Positions 25,492 to 34,835 of a DNA stretch of 64,000 nucleotides are shown piece after piece. A model generated the notes under the pieces. That model saw nothing but the letters and a program-made list of their open reading frames with translations. It did no database searches and was not told where the DNA came from. How positions within the stretch are numbered: the stretch's first letter is position 1; each line of letters begins with the position of its first letter. Both the position numbers and the translations under genes were made by a program. The stretch is from Bradyrhizobium diazoefficiens (lineage in GTDB: Bacteria > Pseudomonadota > Alphaproteobacteria > Rhizobiales > Xanthobacteraceae). The stretch lies in contig NZ_CP067041.1 in assembly GCF_016599855.1 (NCBI RefSeq), positions 3,782,001 through 3,846,000 on the forward strand, in the 5' to 3' direction.

Positions 25492-28400
25492 ATGGGTGTC
25501 TCTGAGCCCTTCATCCGCAGGCCGATTGCGAGCTCGCTGCTCGGCATTGCGCTGCTGATCGGCGGCGCGCTCGGCTATTTCGCGTTGCCGGTCTCCGCGC
25601 TGCCGCAGGTCGATTTCCCGACCGTGCAGGTGACGACGCAGCTGCCCGGCGCGAGCCCCGATGTGATTGCCTCACTGATCACGGCGCCGCTTGAGCGGCA
25701 GCTCGGACAGATCCCGTCGCTGACCGCGATGAACTCGACGAGCTCGTTCGGCGTCAGCCAGATCTCGCTCCAGTTCGATCTCAACCGCGACATCGACGGC
25801 GCGACCCAGGACGTGCAGGCCGCAATCAACGCCGCCGCCGGCGTCCTGCCCAGGACGCTGCCTTATCCGCCGACTTACGCCAAGGTGAACCCGGCCGACG
25901 CGCCTGTCATGACGCTGGCGCTACGATCGGACACGATCTCGCTGCGGGCAATGAGCGACATCGCCGATACGCTGCTGGCGCAACGGCTCAGCCAGATTTC
26001 CGGCGTCGGTCGCGTGTCCGTGCTCGGCGGGCTGAAGCCGGCCGTGCGCATCCAGGCCGATCTGGCGCGGCTCGCTGCGTATGGGATCGCGATGGAGGAT
26101 TTGCGCGCCGCCATCGCCAATGCCAACGTCTCCGGGCCGAAGGGCTCGCTCGATGGCGCCCAGCAATCCTACATCATCGCCGCCAACGACCAGATCGCGG
26201 CCGCCGACGCCTACAGGCCGATCATCATCGCCTATCGCAACGGCTCGCCTGTTACGATCGGTGATGTCGCGCAGATCGTCGACGGGCTCGAGAATGACCG
26301 CACCGGCGGCTGGTACCAGGGCACGCCGGCCGTCATCATCGACATCCAGCGCCAGCCCGGCGCCAACGTCATCGACGTCGTCAAGCAGATCCGCGCCGAG
26401 ATCCCGAAGGTCCAGCGCGCTATCCCGGCCGGCGTGAACCTCACCATCGTCTCCGACCGCACGGTCACCATCCGCGCCTCCGTCCACGACGTGCAGTTCA
26501 CGCTGATCCTCAGCGTCGTGCTGGTGACGCTGGTGGTGCTGCTGTTCCTGCGCTCGCTGCGCGCCACGCTGATCGCGGGCGTGGCGCTGCCGCTGTCGCT
26601 GATCACGAGCTTCGGCATCATGTATTTTGCCGGCTTCAGCCTCGACAATCTGTCGCTGATGGCGCTCACCATCGGCACCGGCTTTGTCGTCGACGACGCC
26701 ATCGTCATGATCGAGAACATCGTCCGCCACATGGAGAACGGCGACAGCGCGATGCAGGCCTCGCTGAGGGGCGCCAGCGAAATCGGCTTCACCGTGATCT
26801 CGCTGACGGTATCGCTGATCGCGGTGTTCATCCCGCTGCTGTTCATGTCTGGCCTGGTCGGCCGCATGTTCCGCGAGTTCGCTCTGACCTTGACAATCGC
26901 GGTCGTGACCTCGGCGGTGGTGTCGCTGACGCTGACGCCGATGATGTGCTCGCGGCTGCTCAAGCACGCCGATGAGGAGCTGGCGGTGCCGGGGCTCGCC
27001 GCCATCAGCCGCTTCATCGATCGCACAGTCGAATTCTACCACCGCACGCTGCTCTGGGTACTGGAACGCCAGCGCGCCACGCTGATCGTGACCTTTGCCA
27101 CCCTGATTGCGACCCTGGTCCTCTACGTCGTCGCGCCAAAGGGCTTCCTGCCGCTCCAGGACACCGCCTCGATCACGGCGGTGACGGAGGCCGGGCCTGA
27201 CGTCTCGTTCGCCGAGATGCAGAAGCGGCAAGCCGATGCCGCCGATGCCATCAAGGCCGACCCTGACGTAACAGGCGTGGTCTCGGTGATCGGCGCGGGC
27301 TCGGTCAACCCGACTACCAATGTCGGCCGCCTCGTCATGACTCTGAAGCCGCGCGGCGAGCGGCGCGACGATGTCAGCGTGGTCATCACCCGGTTAAAGG
27401 AGAAGGTCTCCGGAATCCCCGGCATGACCGTCTATTTCCAGCCGGTGCAGGACGTGCAGATCTCGACGCAGTCGAGCCGCTCGCAATACCAGTACACGCT
27501 GACCGGCACCGATGCGACGCTGGTGTCGGAATGGGCGCGCAAGCTCGTCGACGAGATGCGGCGTGATCCACTGTTCCGGGATGCGTCCTCCGAGGCGCAG
27601 GAGGGCGGCCTGCGGGCACAGCTCGACGTCGACCGCACCCGCGCTGGCCAACTCGGCGTCAGCCTGCAGGCCATCACCGACACGCTCAACGACGCCTTCG
27701 CCCAGCGGCAGATATCGACCATCTACGGCCAGGCCAATCAGTACCGCGTGGTGCTGGAGGCGCTGCCGATGTATCAACGCGATCCCTCGATCCTGTCAAA
27801 GCTCTATCTGCCGGGCGGCGCGAGCGCCACCGTCGGCGCGCCTAACGCCCAGGTGCCGCTGTCGGCGGTGGCGACGCTGAAGCGCACCACGGCGCCGCTC
27901 GCGATCTCGCATCAGGCGCAATTCCCGGCGATCTCGCTCAGCTTCAACCTCGCGCCGGGTGCGGCCCTTGGCGATGCGGTCGCGGCGGTCAAGACGATCG
28001 AGACCAACATCGGCATGCCCAACAGCATCGTCGGGGTCTATGCCGGCGACGCCGCCGAATTCGCCAAGGCGCTCGCGGGCCAGCCCTGGCTGCTGCTTGC
28101 CGCCGTGATCACGATCTACATCGTGCTGGGCGTGCTCTACGAGAGCTACATCCATCCGATCACCATCCTCTCGACGCTGCCCTCGGCCGGCGTCGGCGCG
28201 ATCCTGGCGCTTGTCCTGTTCGGGCAGGACCTCTCGGTGATCGGCTTGATCGGCATTATTCTGCTGATGGGCATCGTCAAGAAGAACGCGATCATGATGA
28301 TCGACTTCGCGCTGGAAGCCGAGCGCGGGCAGGGCATGCCGGCGCATGAGGCGATCGTGCAGGCCTGCCTGCTGCGCTTTCGCCCGATCATGATGACGAC

Positions 28401-28641
28401 GCTGGCGGCGCTGTTCGGCGCCCTGCCGCTGGCGATCGAGAGCGGCACCGGCGCCGAGCTGCGCTTTCCGCTCGGCATCTCCATCATCGGCGGCCTGCTG
28501 CTCAGCCAACTGCTGACGCTCTACACCACGCCCGTGATCTATCTCGCGCTCGACCGCATCAACCGCCGCCTCGAGCAGGCGCTGCCGCCGCCGGCTCCCG
28601 AGGGCCCGCCAGCGGCGGGGGCAACCGAGGGGATGCAGTAA
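25492..28641 (+). CDS. RND efflux permease (MdtB-like)
   Basis: This 1049-residue inner-membrane proton-drug antiporter has the usual 12 transmembrane segments and two large periplasmic loops. It opens SEPFIRRPIASSLLGIALLI; the proton-relay Asp pair is in TM4 (GTGFVVDDAIVMIEN), and GIVKKNAIMMIDFALEAE lies in the C-terminal half. Pairing with a second, different permease directly downstream (shared TAATG junction) matches the MdtB/MdtC arrangement, in which the two form a mixed trimer. Substrates cannot be predicted; MdtABC pumps typically export bile salts, novobiocin and similar compounds. Confidence 0.93.
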   Translation: MGVSEPFIRRPIASSLLGIALLIGGALGYFALPVSALPQVDFPTVQVTTQLPGASPDVIASLITAPLERQLGQIPSLTAMNSTSSFGVSQISLQFDLNRDIDGATQDVQAAINAAAGVLPRTLPYPPTYAKVNPADAPVMTLALRSDTISLRAMSDIADTLLAQRLSQISGVGRVSVLGGLKPAVRIQADLARLAAYGIAMEDLRAAIANANVSGPKGSLDGAQQSYIIAANDQIAAADAYRPIIIAYRNGSPVTIGDVAQIVDGLENDRTGGWYQGTPAVIIDIQRQPGANVIDVVKQIRAEIPKVQRAIPAGVNLTIVSDRTVTIRASVHDVQFTLILSVVLVTLVVLLFLRSLRATLIAGVALPLSLITSFGIMYFAGFSLDNLSLMALTIGTGFVVDDAIVMIENIVRHMENGDSAMQASLRGASEIGFTVISLTVSLIAVFIPLLFMSGLVGRMFREFALTLTIAVVTSAVVSLTLTPMMCSRLLKHADEELAVPGLAAISRFIDRTVEFYHRTLLWVLERQRATLIVTFATLIATLVLYVVAPKGFLPLQDTASITAVTEAGPDVSFAEMQKRQADAADAIKADPDVTGVVSVIGAGSVNPTTNVGRLVMTLKPRGERRDDVSVVITRLKEKVSGIPGMTVYFQPVQDVQISTQSSRSQYQYTLTGTDATLVSEWARKLVDEMRRDPLFRDASSEAQEGGLRAQLDVDRTRAGQLGVSLQAITDTLNDAFAQRQISTIYGQANQYRVVLEALPMYQRDPSILSKLYLPGGASATVGAPNAQVPLSAVATLKRTTAPLAISHQAQFPAISLSFNLAPGAALGDAVAAVKTIETNIGMPNSIVGVYAGDAAEFAKALAGQPWLLLAAVITIYIVLGVLYESYIHPITILSTLPSAGVGAILALVLFGQDLSVIGLIGIILLMGIVKKNAIMMIDFALEAERGQGMPAHEAIVQACLLRFRPIMMTTLAALFGALPLAIESGTGAELRFPLGISIIGGLLLSQLLTLYTTPVIYLALDRINRRLEQALPPPAPEGPPAAGATEGMQ

Positions 28642-31600
28642 TGGCATCGATCTCGGAGCCCTTCATCCGCCGCCCGGTCGCGACCACGCTGCTATCGATC
28701 GGACTGTTCCTGTTGGGGGGCGTGGCCTACGAGTTCCTCCCCGTGGCCTCGGTCCCGAATGTCGACTTCCCAGCGATCTTCGTTTCCGCAAGCCGTCCCG
28801 GCGCCGACCCCTCGGTAATGGCTGCGACCGTCGCTGCGCCGTTGGAACGGCGGCTGGGCGAAATCGCCGGCATCAACCAGATCACCTCGACGAGCTCGCT
28901 CGGCACAGCCAGCATCCAGCTCCAGTTCGACATCGGCCGCAACATCGACAAGGCCGCGCGCGACGTGCAGGCCGCGATCAATGCTGCGCTGGTCGATCTG
29001 CCCAGCGACCTGCCTGCGCTGCCGCGTTTCCGCAAGGCCAATACGGCCGGCGCGCCCGTCTTCGTGCTGGCGCTGACCTCGAAGACGCTGTCCGCCAGCG
29101 CGATCTACGACGTCGCCGATACCGTGCTGGCGCAACGCATCTCTCAGGTGCCGGGCGTCGGCGACGTGACGGTCAGCGGCGCCGACCAGCCGGCGGTGCG
29201 GATCCAGCTCAACCCGGTGGCGCTGTCCAATGCGGGGATCGCGACCGACGACGTGCGGACCGCGATCGTCAACGCCAACCCGCTCGGCCCTGTCGGCATC
29301 TTCAACGGCGAGCGTCAGAGCGAGACACTGTCGCTCAACCGGCAGATGCGCACGGGGCAGGAATTCCGCGATATCGTCGTCAAAAGTTCCAACGGCAACT
29401 TCGTACGGCTCTCCGACGTCGCCGAGATCGAGGACGGCGTTCGCAACGCGCGCTCGATTGCCTGGTTCAACAAGCAGCCGGCGGTGCTGATCCAGATCAC
29501 CAAGCAGGGCGACGCCAACGTCATCGACACCGTCGACCGGGTCAAGGCGCTGATCCCCGCGCTCAAGCAATGGATCCCGGCCGGCGTCGAGGTCTCTACC
29601 CTGGTCGACCGCACCTCCACGATCCGCGCCAGCGTGATGGACATGCAGTGGACGCTGCTCGCGACCGCCATCCTGGTGATGGTCGTGGTGTTCGTGTTCC
29701 TCCGCCGCGTGACGCCGACGATCGCCGCCGGCATCTCGGTGCCGCTGGCGCTGGCGGGGACCTGCGCCGGCATGTGGGTCGCGGGCTTCTCGATCGACAA
29801 TCTGTCGCTGATGGCGCTGGCGATCTCGGTCGGCTTCGTGGTCGATGACGCCATTGTCATGATCGAGAACATGTTCCGCAATCTCGAGCACGGCATGCGG
29901 CCGTTCCAGGCTGCGTTGGAGGGGGCCCGGCAGATCGGCTTCACCGTTGTCTCGATCAGCCTGTCGCTGATTGCAGCGTTCACGCCGCTGATCTTCATGG
30001 ACGGCATCGTCGGCCGCCTGTTGCGCGAATTCTCGCTGACGCTGACCTTCGCGATTCTGGTCTCGACTCTGGTCTCGCTAACGGTCACGCCGATGATCTG
30101 CGCCCATTACGTGCGGCAGACCACGTCGGGGTCCGCCACGCTGTTCGACCGCCTCATCGAAGGCTCGCTGTCGCGAGTCGTTGCCTTCTACACCCGGACC
30201 TTGCGTACCGTGCTGGAATTTCCGCTGCTGACGCTGCTGGTGTTCTTCGCCACCATCGCCCTCACGGTGGTGCTCTACATCAAGATCCCCAAGGGGTATT
30301 TCCCGACGGATGATTCCGGCTTCGTGATCGGCGCGACGCGCGCCTCGGCCGACATCTCGTTCCAGTCGATGCTCAGCCTCCAGCAGCGGCTCGCCGACAT
30401 CGTGATGCAGGATCCGGCCGTGGCCGGTATCGGTTCGACGGTCGGCGGCGGGGGCGGGCCGGGAGGTGCGACCTCGAACCGCGGCGTCATGTACATCAGC
30501 CTGAAGCCGCCCGAGGAGCGAGATCACATCTCGACGCAGGTCGTGATCGATCGGCTGCGGAAGGCACTGTTTCCCGTGCCCGGCATCCGCCTCTTCATGT
30601 TCGCAGCCCAGGACGTCCGGGCCGGCGGTCGGCAGAGCGATTCCAATTACCAGTATACGCTCTCAAGCACCGACCTCGACTTGCTCCAGAAATGGGCGCC
30701 GATCGTGGCCAAGCGCATGGAGACGGTCGAGGGCATCACCGATGTTTCGAGCAACCGCGATCCCGGCGGACTTCAACTCACATTGAACATCGACCGCCAG
30801 AAAGCGGCAGCGCTCGGAGTGAGGGTTCAGGACATCGACAATGCGTTGAACAATGCCTTTTCGCAGCGGCAGATATCGATCATCTACACCCAGCGCAACC
30901 AGTACATGACCGTGCTGGAGATCGATCCGAAATTCCAGGTCGATCCCTCGAACCTCGAACGCATCTACGTCGCCGGCGCCCACGACGTGCAAGTGCCGCT
31001 GTCGGCCGTGGTGCACGCGACGCGCAGCCTCGCCGCACTCGCGGTCTATCATTCGCAATCGGTTCCCTCGACCACGGTCTCGTTCAACACCTTGCCGGAC
31101 GTGCAACTCCAGGCCGCGACCCAAAACATCCAGCGCGCGGTCGAGGAATTGCACATGCCCGAAGGCATCCGCGGCAGCTTCGACGGCAATGCCGGCGATT
31201 TCGCCAAGACCAGCGGCCGCCAGCCGCTGCTGATCCTCGGCGCGCTGGTGGCGATGTATATCGTGCTCGGGGTGCTCTACGAGAGCCTCGCCCATCCGCT
31301 CACGATCATCTCGACATTACCCTCGGCCGGCCTCGGCGCGCTGCTTGCGCTGCAGATCACAAATACGCCGCTGACGGTGATCGCCTTCGTCGGCATCATC
31401 CTGCTCATCGGCATCGTCAAGAAGAACGGCATCATGATGGTCGACTTCGCGCTCGATGCCGAGCGCCAGCGCGGCCTGTCGTCAGCGGAAGCGATCTTCG
31501 AGGCCTGCCAGGCGCGCTTCCGTCCGATCCTGATGACAACCATGGCGGCGCTGTTCGCCGGCATTCCGCTGGTCGTCGCGACCGGGCCGGGCACGGAACT

Positions 31601-31745
31601 GCGGCGGCCGCTCGGCATCACCATCATCGGCGGGCTGTTCGTGTCGCAGGTCCTGACGCTCTACACGACGCCCGTGATCTACCTTTTGATCGACCGCCTG
31701 CGCCGGCGGTCCGAGCCGCGCGCGCTGGCAGCGCCGGCGGAATAG
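28641..31745 (+). CDS. RND efflux permease (MdtC-like)
   Basis: This is the second RND permease of the operon, 1034 residues, opening SEPFIRRPVATTLLSIGLFL. It carries the TM4 Asp pair (VGFVVDDAIVMIENM) and the second-half motif GIVKKNGIMMVDFALDAE. It is clearly homologous to, but distinct from, the upstream permease, so the pair arose by an old duplication. A glycine-rich loop (TVGGGGGPGGATSN, about residues 600-613) is an odd insertion in the periplasmic domain. The start overlaps the previous stop by one base. It ends the operon. Confidence 0.93.
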   Translation: MASISEPFIRRPVATTLLSIGLFLLGGVAYEFLPVASVPNVDFPAIFVSASRPGADPSVMAATVAAPLERRLGEIAGINQITSTSSLGTASIQLQFDIGRNIDKAARDVQAAINAALVDLPSDLPALPRFRKANTAGAPVFVLALTSKTLSASAIYDVADTVLAQRISQVPGVGDVTVSGADQPAVRIQLNPVALSNAGIATDDVRTAIVNANPLGPVGIFNGERQSETLSLNRQMRTGQEFRDIVVKSSNGNFVRLSDVAEIEDGVRNARSIAWFNKQPAVLIQITKQGDANVIDTVDRVKALIPALKQWIPAGVEVSTLVDRTSTIRASVMDMQWTLLATAILVMVVVFVFLRRVTPTIAAGISVPLALAGTCAGMWVAGFSIDNLSLMALAISVGFVVDDAIVMIENMFRNLEHGMRPFQAALEGARQIGFTVVSISLSLIAAFTPLIFMDGIVGRLLREFSLTLTFAILVSTLVSLTVTPMICAHYVRQTTSGSATLFDRLIEGSLSRVVAFYTRTLRTVLEFPLLTLLVFFATIALTVVLYIKIPKGYFPTDDSGFVIGATRASADISFQSMLSLQQRLADIVMQDPAVAGIGSTVGGGGGPGGATSNRGVMYISLKPPEERDHISTQVVIDRLRKALFPVPGIRLFMFAAQDVRAGGRQSDSNYQYTLSSTDLDLLQKWAPIVAKRMETVEGITDVSSNRDPGGLQLTLNIDRQKAAALGVRVQDIDNALNNAFSQRQISIIYTQRNQYMTVLEIDPKFQVDPSNLERIYVAGAHDVQVPLSAVVHATRSLAALAVYHSQSVPSTTVSFNTLPDVQLQAATQNIQRAVEELHMPEGIRGSFDGNAGDFAKTSGRQPLLILGALVAMYIVLGVLYESLAHPLTIISTLPSAGLGALLALQITNTPLTVIAFVGIILLIGIVKKNGIMMVDFALDAERQRGLSSAEAIFEACQARFRPILMTTMAALFAGIPLVVATGPGTELRRPLGITIIGGLFVSQVLTLYTTPVIYLLIDRLRRRSEPRALAAPAE

Positions 31746-31782
31746 GTTGTTGAACCGCGGTACGAAGCGTATAGCGGCGATC

Positions 31783-32523
31783 ATGTCGAACCCAGCTGAG
31801 ACCACGGCCACGGCGCCGGAGCCTACTCCCGAATGCCCGCACTGTCAGAAGCCGATGCCGCTCTGCATCTGCGACAGTGTCACGCCGATCGGGAACGAGC
31901 TGTCGCTCCTGATCCTCCAGCATCCGCAGGAGCAGGACAGGGCGCTCGGCACCGCCCGGCTGCTGGCCAAGCATTTTGAAGATGCCACGCTGCGGGTCGG
32001 CTTGTCCTGGCCGAGCCTGTCCAAGGCGCTCGGGCTGCCGGTTGAAAACGCGTCGCACTGGGCCGTGCTGTATCTCGGTTCGGCGCGCGCGGCGGACCTC
32101 GACGTGGACGGCGAGATCGTCGCGCTCAACCGCAAGGGCGAGGTCGCGGAGAACCAGCGCGCCATCCTCGGCAAGCTCGAAGGCGTGGTGCTGCTCGACG
32201 GCACCTGGAGCCAGGCCAAAGCGCTGTGGTGGCGCAATCCCTGGATGCTGAAATGCCAGCGCGTGATCCTCAACCCGGCGCATCCGTCGCGCTACGGCCG
32301 TCTGCGCCGCGAGCCGCGCAAGGACGGACTGTCGACCATCGAGGCAGCCGCAACGCTGCTGGCCGGCCTCGAGCGGCGCCCTGACATCGCCGAGACGCTC
32401 AACGCGAGCTTTGAACGGCTGTTGACGCGCTACCGCGAGATTCAGGCCGAGATGCCGGAATTGGCGCCAAAGCCGGCGCCGAAAAGCCGCCGGCGCGACT
32501 TCCGCCGCGGCAAACGGTCCTGA
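31783..32523 (+). CDS. DTW-domain protein, tRNA-uridine acp-transferase-like
   Basis: This 246-residue protein belongs to the DTW family, whose characterised members add an aminocarboxypropyl group to uridine in tRNA. It has the zinc-type cysteine set CPHCQKPMPLCIC at the start, the LQHPQEQDRALGTARLL segment and the family motif LDGTWSQAKALW (variant DGTW). The C-terminal tail is strongly basic (KSRRRDFRRGKRS), fitting RNA binding. The ATG at 31783 (MSNPAETTA) is preferred; TTG 31747 is the alternative and lies immediately after the RND stop, so co-transcription is possible. Confidence 0.85.
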   Translation: MSNPAETTATAPEPTPECPHCQKPMPLCICDSVTPIGNELSLLILQHPQEQDRALGTARLLAKHFEDATLRVGLSWPSLSKALGLPVENASHWAVLYLGSARAADLDVDGEIVALNRKGEVAENQRAILGKLEGVVLLDGTWSQAKALWWRNPWMLKCQRVILNPAHPSRYGRLRREPRKDGLSTIEAAATLLAGLERRPDIAETLNASFERLLTRYREIQAEMPELAPKPAPKSRRRDFRRGKRS

Positions 32524-32626
32524 CTTGAGGCTTTACGTGCCGGCCAGCTAGCTTCAAGGCGACCGCTTGAGCGCGTCGCGGGGTTGCCTAAGCCGCTGAT
32601 CCCCTATATTGCTCCGCCCTCGTTGA

Positions 32627-32700
32627 GGCCACGTGGCGGAGTGGTTACGCAACGGTCTGCAAAACCGTGTACACCAGTTCAATTCTGGTCGTGGCCTCCA
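32627..32700 (+). tRNA. tRNA-Cys (anticodon GCA)
   Basis: A complete cloverleaf: acceptor GGCCACG pairs with CGTGGCC, the anticodon stem ACGGT/ACCGT encloses CTGCAAA giving anticodon GCA, the T-loop is TTCAATT, and CCA is encoded at 32698-32700. Confidence 0.95.
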
Positions 32701-32859
32701 TCGCAACTCCCTGACATTTCAGCATAAAGACCGATTCGGCCTCTGCTGCGCGCTAAGCTCGCGGGGGCGGCGCGCGGATGCGGCCCGCCGGATTTGCCCG
32801 GAGGTGGATGGAAACCCCCGATTCAGGTCGCTTGGCATAAGGTTCGCATTGGCTGGGTG

Positions 32860-33036
32860 ATGCAGTCCCAACAACCGAGCGCTGGAGAGCACGTGGGCGA
32901 GATCGTCCGATTTATCCCGAAGTCACTGGAGCGGGCTCGCTTCAGTGCCGAGGCACGCGCGATCTGTGACAACATCTCTCCGCCTGCCGCGCCCGATCGG
33001 GCGCCGCAGGACGACAAGGACAGCGTCAAGAACTGA
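32860..33036 (+). CDS. Short hypothetical protein (58 aa)
   Basis: The 58-residue protein has the core GEIVRFIPKSLERARFSAEARAICD, a pattern I recognise from numerous short, uncharacterised Bradyrhizobium proteins. The N-terminus is polar and the C-terminus is acidic and disordered. The ATG at 32860 gives the usual length; a longer frame back to 32794 overlaps what looks like non-coding sequence. It lies 160 bases after tRNA-Cys. Function unknown. Confidence 0.65.
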   Translation: MQSQQPSAGEHVGEIVRFIPKSLERARFSAEARAICDNISPPAAPDRAPQDDKDSVKN

Positions 33037-33092
33037 TCGCCGGCCGCGGCCGCGCATCAGTATGGCGGGTTGTATATCAGGCCAGGGGCCCC

Positions 33093-33287
33093 TCAGCAGG
33101 CGGCGTACCAGCCGTCCGGAAAGGGCAGTAGGGGCCAGGCGCCCTCATTGTCATTCGCGGCTTTGGGCGTCGCGTTGAAGCTCCACGAACGGGGCACGAA
33201 ATCCTCCTCCGCCACGGGCGCGAAATTGTCATGAGTCATGGCGTCGCGGACGGCATCCAGCATCAATTTGAATTCGGCTTCGCTCAT
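33093..33287 (-). CDS. Short hypothetical protein (64 aa)
   Basis: This 64-residue acidic protein starts MSEAEFKLMLDAVRDAM and ends in an aromatic stretch (LPFPDGWYAAC). The ATG at 33287 has a strong GGAGGG ribosome binding site just upstream on the minus strand, which supports translation. No domain, signal peptide or membrane segment is visible. It is convergent with the preceding small gene. Confidence 0.65.
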   Translation of the reverse strand: MSEAEFKLMLDAVRDAMTHDNFAPVAEEDFVPRSWSFNATPKAANDNEGAWPLLPFPDGWYAAC

Positions 33288-33548
33288 TGCACCCTCCGGA
33301 ACGCGGATGGCGCACTATCGCAAAGCCGGTTTGTTTCCCGATTGACCGGATCGTTCGCATTTTAACGATCCGGTGCGATCGAGACCCGTCTGGTTAGCGA
33401 TTCCTGAAAAATCCCCGCGGAGACACTAGGTTCCCTCGCTGCCCCGCCAATGTGAAAGAGATCGCATCTCCCGAGATTTATTGCTCCTACTTCTTTGCCC
33501 ATACCGGCCAACGCGGGTCGGGCGGGCAGGGCCGAGAGGAGACTGGTC

Positions 33549-33811
33549 ATGAACGCGAGGTTCTTGCGGTTTGCGGGTGTGAGAAGCCGGGCGCGTCGCG
33601 CCTCGACCGTCGGGCTGTTCCTGACGCTGTTCGCCACAACCGCCCAGGCGCAGCCGGGAACGCCGGAGCAGCGGCGGGCCTGTACCCCCGAGGACTACCG
33701 GCTCTGCGCCGGCGAGATTCGAACGTCCGGGCGATCACGACCTGCGTGCGCCGTAACCGCTCCAGCCTGAGCGATGCCTGCCGTGCCGTGTTCGACCAAG
33801 CCGGCGGCTGA
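33549..33811 (+). pseudogene. Frameshifted small secreted cysteine-containing protein
   Basis: A GAGGAG ribosome binding site precedes ATG 33549. The first frame gives a basic N-terminus, a signal peptide ending AQAQ and a mature part running through RACTPEDYRLCAGEI. At 33719-33721 the frame breaks: the expected continuation (NVRAITTCVRRNRSSLSDACRAVFDQAGG in two parts, to the stop at 33811) is in the next frame. Restoring one C in GATTCGAAC would give a normal 87-residue secreted protein of a kind common in this genus. It is either a recent pseudogene or a base-call error. Confidence 0.75.
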
Positions 33812-34248
33812 CGCCGCAGGGCCTGTGGATTTGTGCGCAGCAAGTGCTTTGCGCTGCTGGGGCAATCGGTTCGAGAGCGGCTGTGGATATGCTGCGGATA
33901 AGCTGTTGAAGTGGCGGATATCCGACGCATATCGAAAGACGTCGAATCGTATCTGACAGATTCATGACGCAGTTGCGGCTTGTGGCGAAATCATCTGATT
34001 TACCGGAACAAGGCCGAGCTGTCGCAAGAGCGCGACATCGCCAACAAGACCGCGAGCACCCGGGCCGAAGTCGCAACCGCGACGCAGACTGCGCACCTGA
34101 CCGAGGAGAACGCCCGCATCGACACCGACCGTGCGGTTGCGCCGGGCAACAAGCTCCGCCGATCTCTCAATGCGATGGCGAATTCGTCCTTTGCAAGCGC
34201 AACCGGCTTTGTTATACGCAGCCCCGCGCGAACGACTGGTTCGCCTTT
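33812..34248. other. Intergenic region with DnaA-box-like words and a gene remnant
   Basis: There is no complete gene here. Three words close to the complement of the DnaA box occur: TGTGGATTT (33824), TGTGGATAT (33882) and TGCGGATAA (33893). A possible coiled-coil gene fragment follows (33980-34180). The tRNA-Asn promoter should lie near 34200-34245. Confidence 0.4.
33980..34180 (+). pseudogene. Possible remnant of a coiled-coil protein
   Basis: An open frame encodes AELSQERDIANKTASTRAEV and LTEENARIDTDRAV, heptad-like and alanine/glutamate-rich, so it looks like protein rather than random GC-rich sequence. There is no convincing start with a ribosome binding site, and the frame runs into tRNA-Asn. 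I read it as an internal fragment of a longer coiled-coil gene, with low certainty. Confidence 0.35.
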
Positions 34249-34323
34249 TCCTCGGTAGCTCAGCGGTAGAGCATCCGACTGTTAATCGGATGGTCGCTGG
34301 TTCGAATCCAGCCCGGGGAGCCA
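34249..34323 (+). tRNA. tRNA-Asn (anticodon GTT)
   Basis: Acceptor TCCTCGG pairs with CCGGGGA (one T-G pair), the anticodon loop TGTTAAT gives GTT, the T-arm reads GGTTCGAATCC, and CCA is encoded at 34321-34323. Confidence 0.95.
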
Positions 34324-34533
34324 AATTCCGTTTTGCCTTCAACGAGTTGCGAGCGCATTCTGATAGGGCGCGCGATGTTGCTCGATTGATTTGTCAGGCA
34401 TTGTCACGCCCGAACCCGGGCGCAGACTCGCATTCAAGATCTCCCATTCAAGATGATGTGTGCGACAGCAGCGCCAAATCGACTTAATTCAAATCGAGCT
34501 TGGCCGAGCCGGACTCTTACGGAGCTGATTCCC

Positions 34534-34713
34534 ATGCCCGACATCCAGATTGACCGTGCCCACTTGGCTCCCTCGATGCTGCCGGCGGATATTCCCGAGC
34601 TGAGCGACGATGAATGCCTGGCCTGTCTCGCCCGCGCGGTCGAGACCCCCGATTCGGCGCGGTTGGACGAAGTGGCGGCCCTGATCGGGCGCCTTGCCAT
34701 CGCGATCGAATAG
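34534..34713 (+). CDS. Short hypothetical protein (59 aa)
   Basis: The 59-residue protein starts MPDIQIDRAHLAPSMLPADI and contains an acidic segment LSDDECLACLARAVE with two cysteines three residues apart. GGAG at 34521-34524 supports the ATG at 34534. No family is recognised. It precedes pcm by about 120 bases in the same orientation and might be co-transcribed with it. Confidence 0.55.
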   Translation: MPDIQIDRAHLAPSMLPADIPELSDDECLACLARAVETPDSARLDEVAALIGRLAIAIE

Positions 34714-34835
34714 ATCCTCGCATTGGCATCGCCGTTGGCTGAGCTGCCGACGGATGTGTTGCGTTTTTGCGGAGCCTGTACCAAAGATGCCGCCAATTTT
34801 CGTCCGCGGCATCGTCCGCCTTGCAGGGTCCGCAA

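Noticed and set aside
25921..27231. 436-codon antisense frame within the RND permease
   Set aside because: It is His/Arg/Asp-rich composition typical of the complement of membrane-protein codons, with no recognisable domain.
33824..33901. Chromosome replication origin
   Set aside because: There are only three imperfect boxes, no AT-rich unwinding region and no origin-linked genes nearby; kept only as a low-interest observation.
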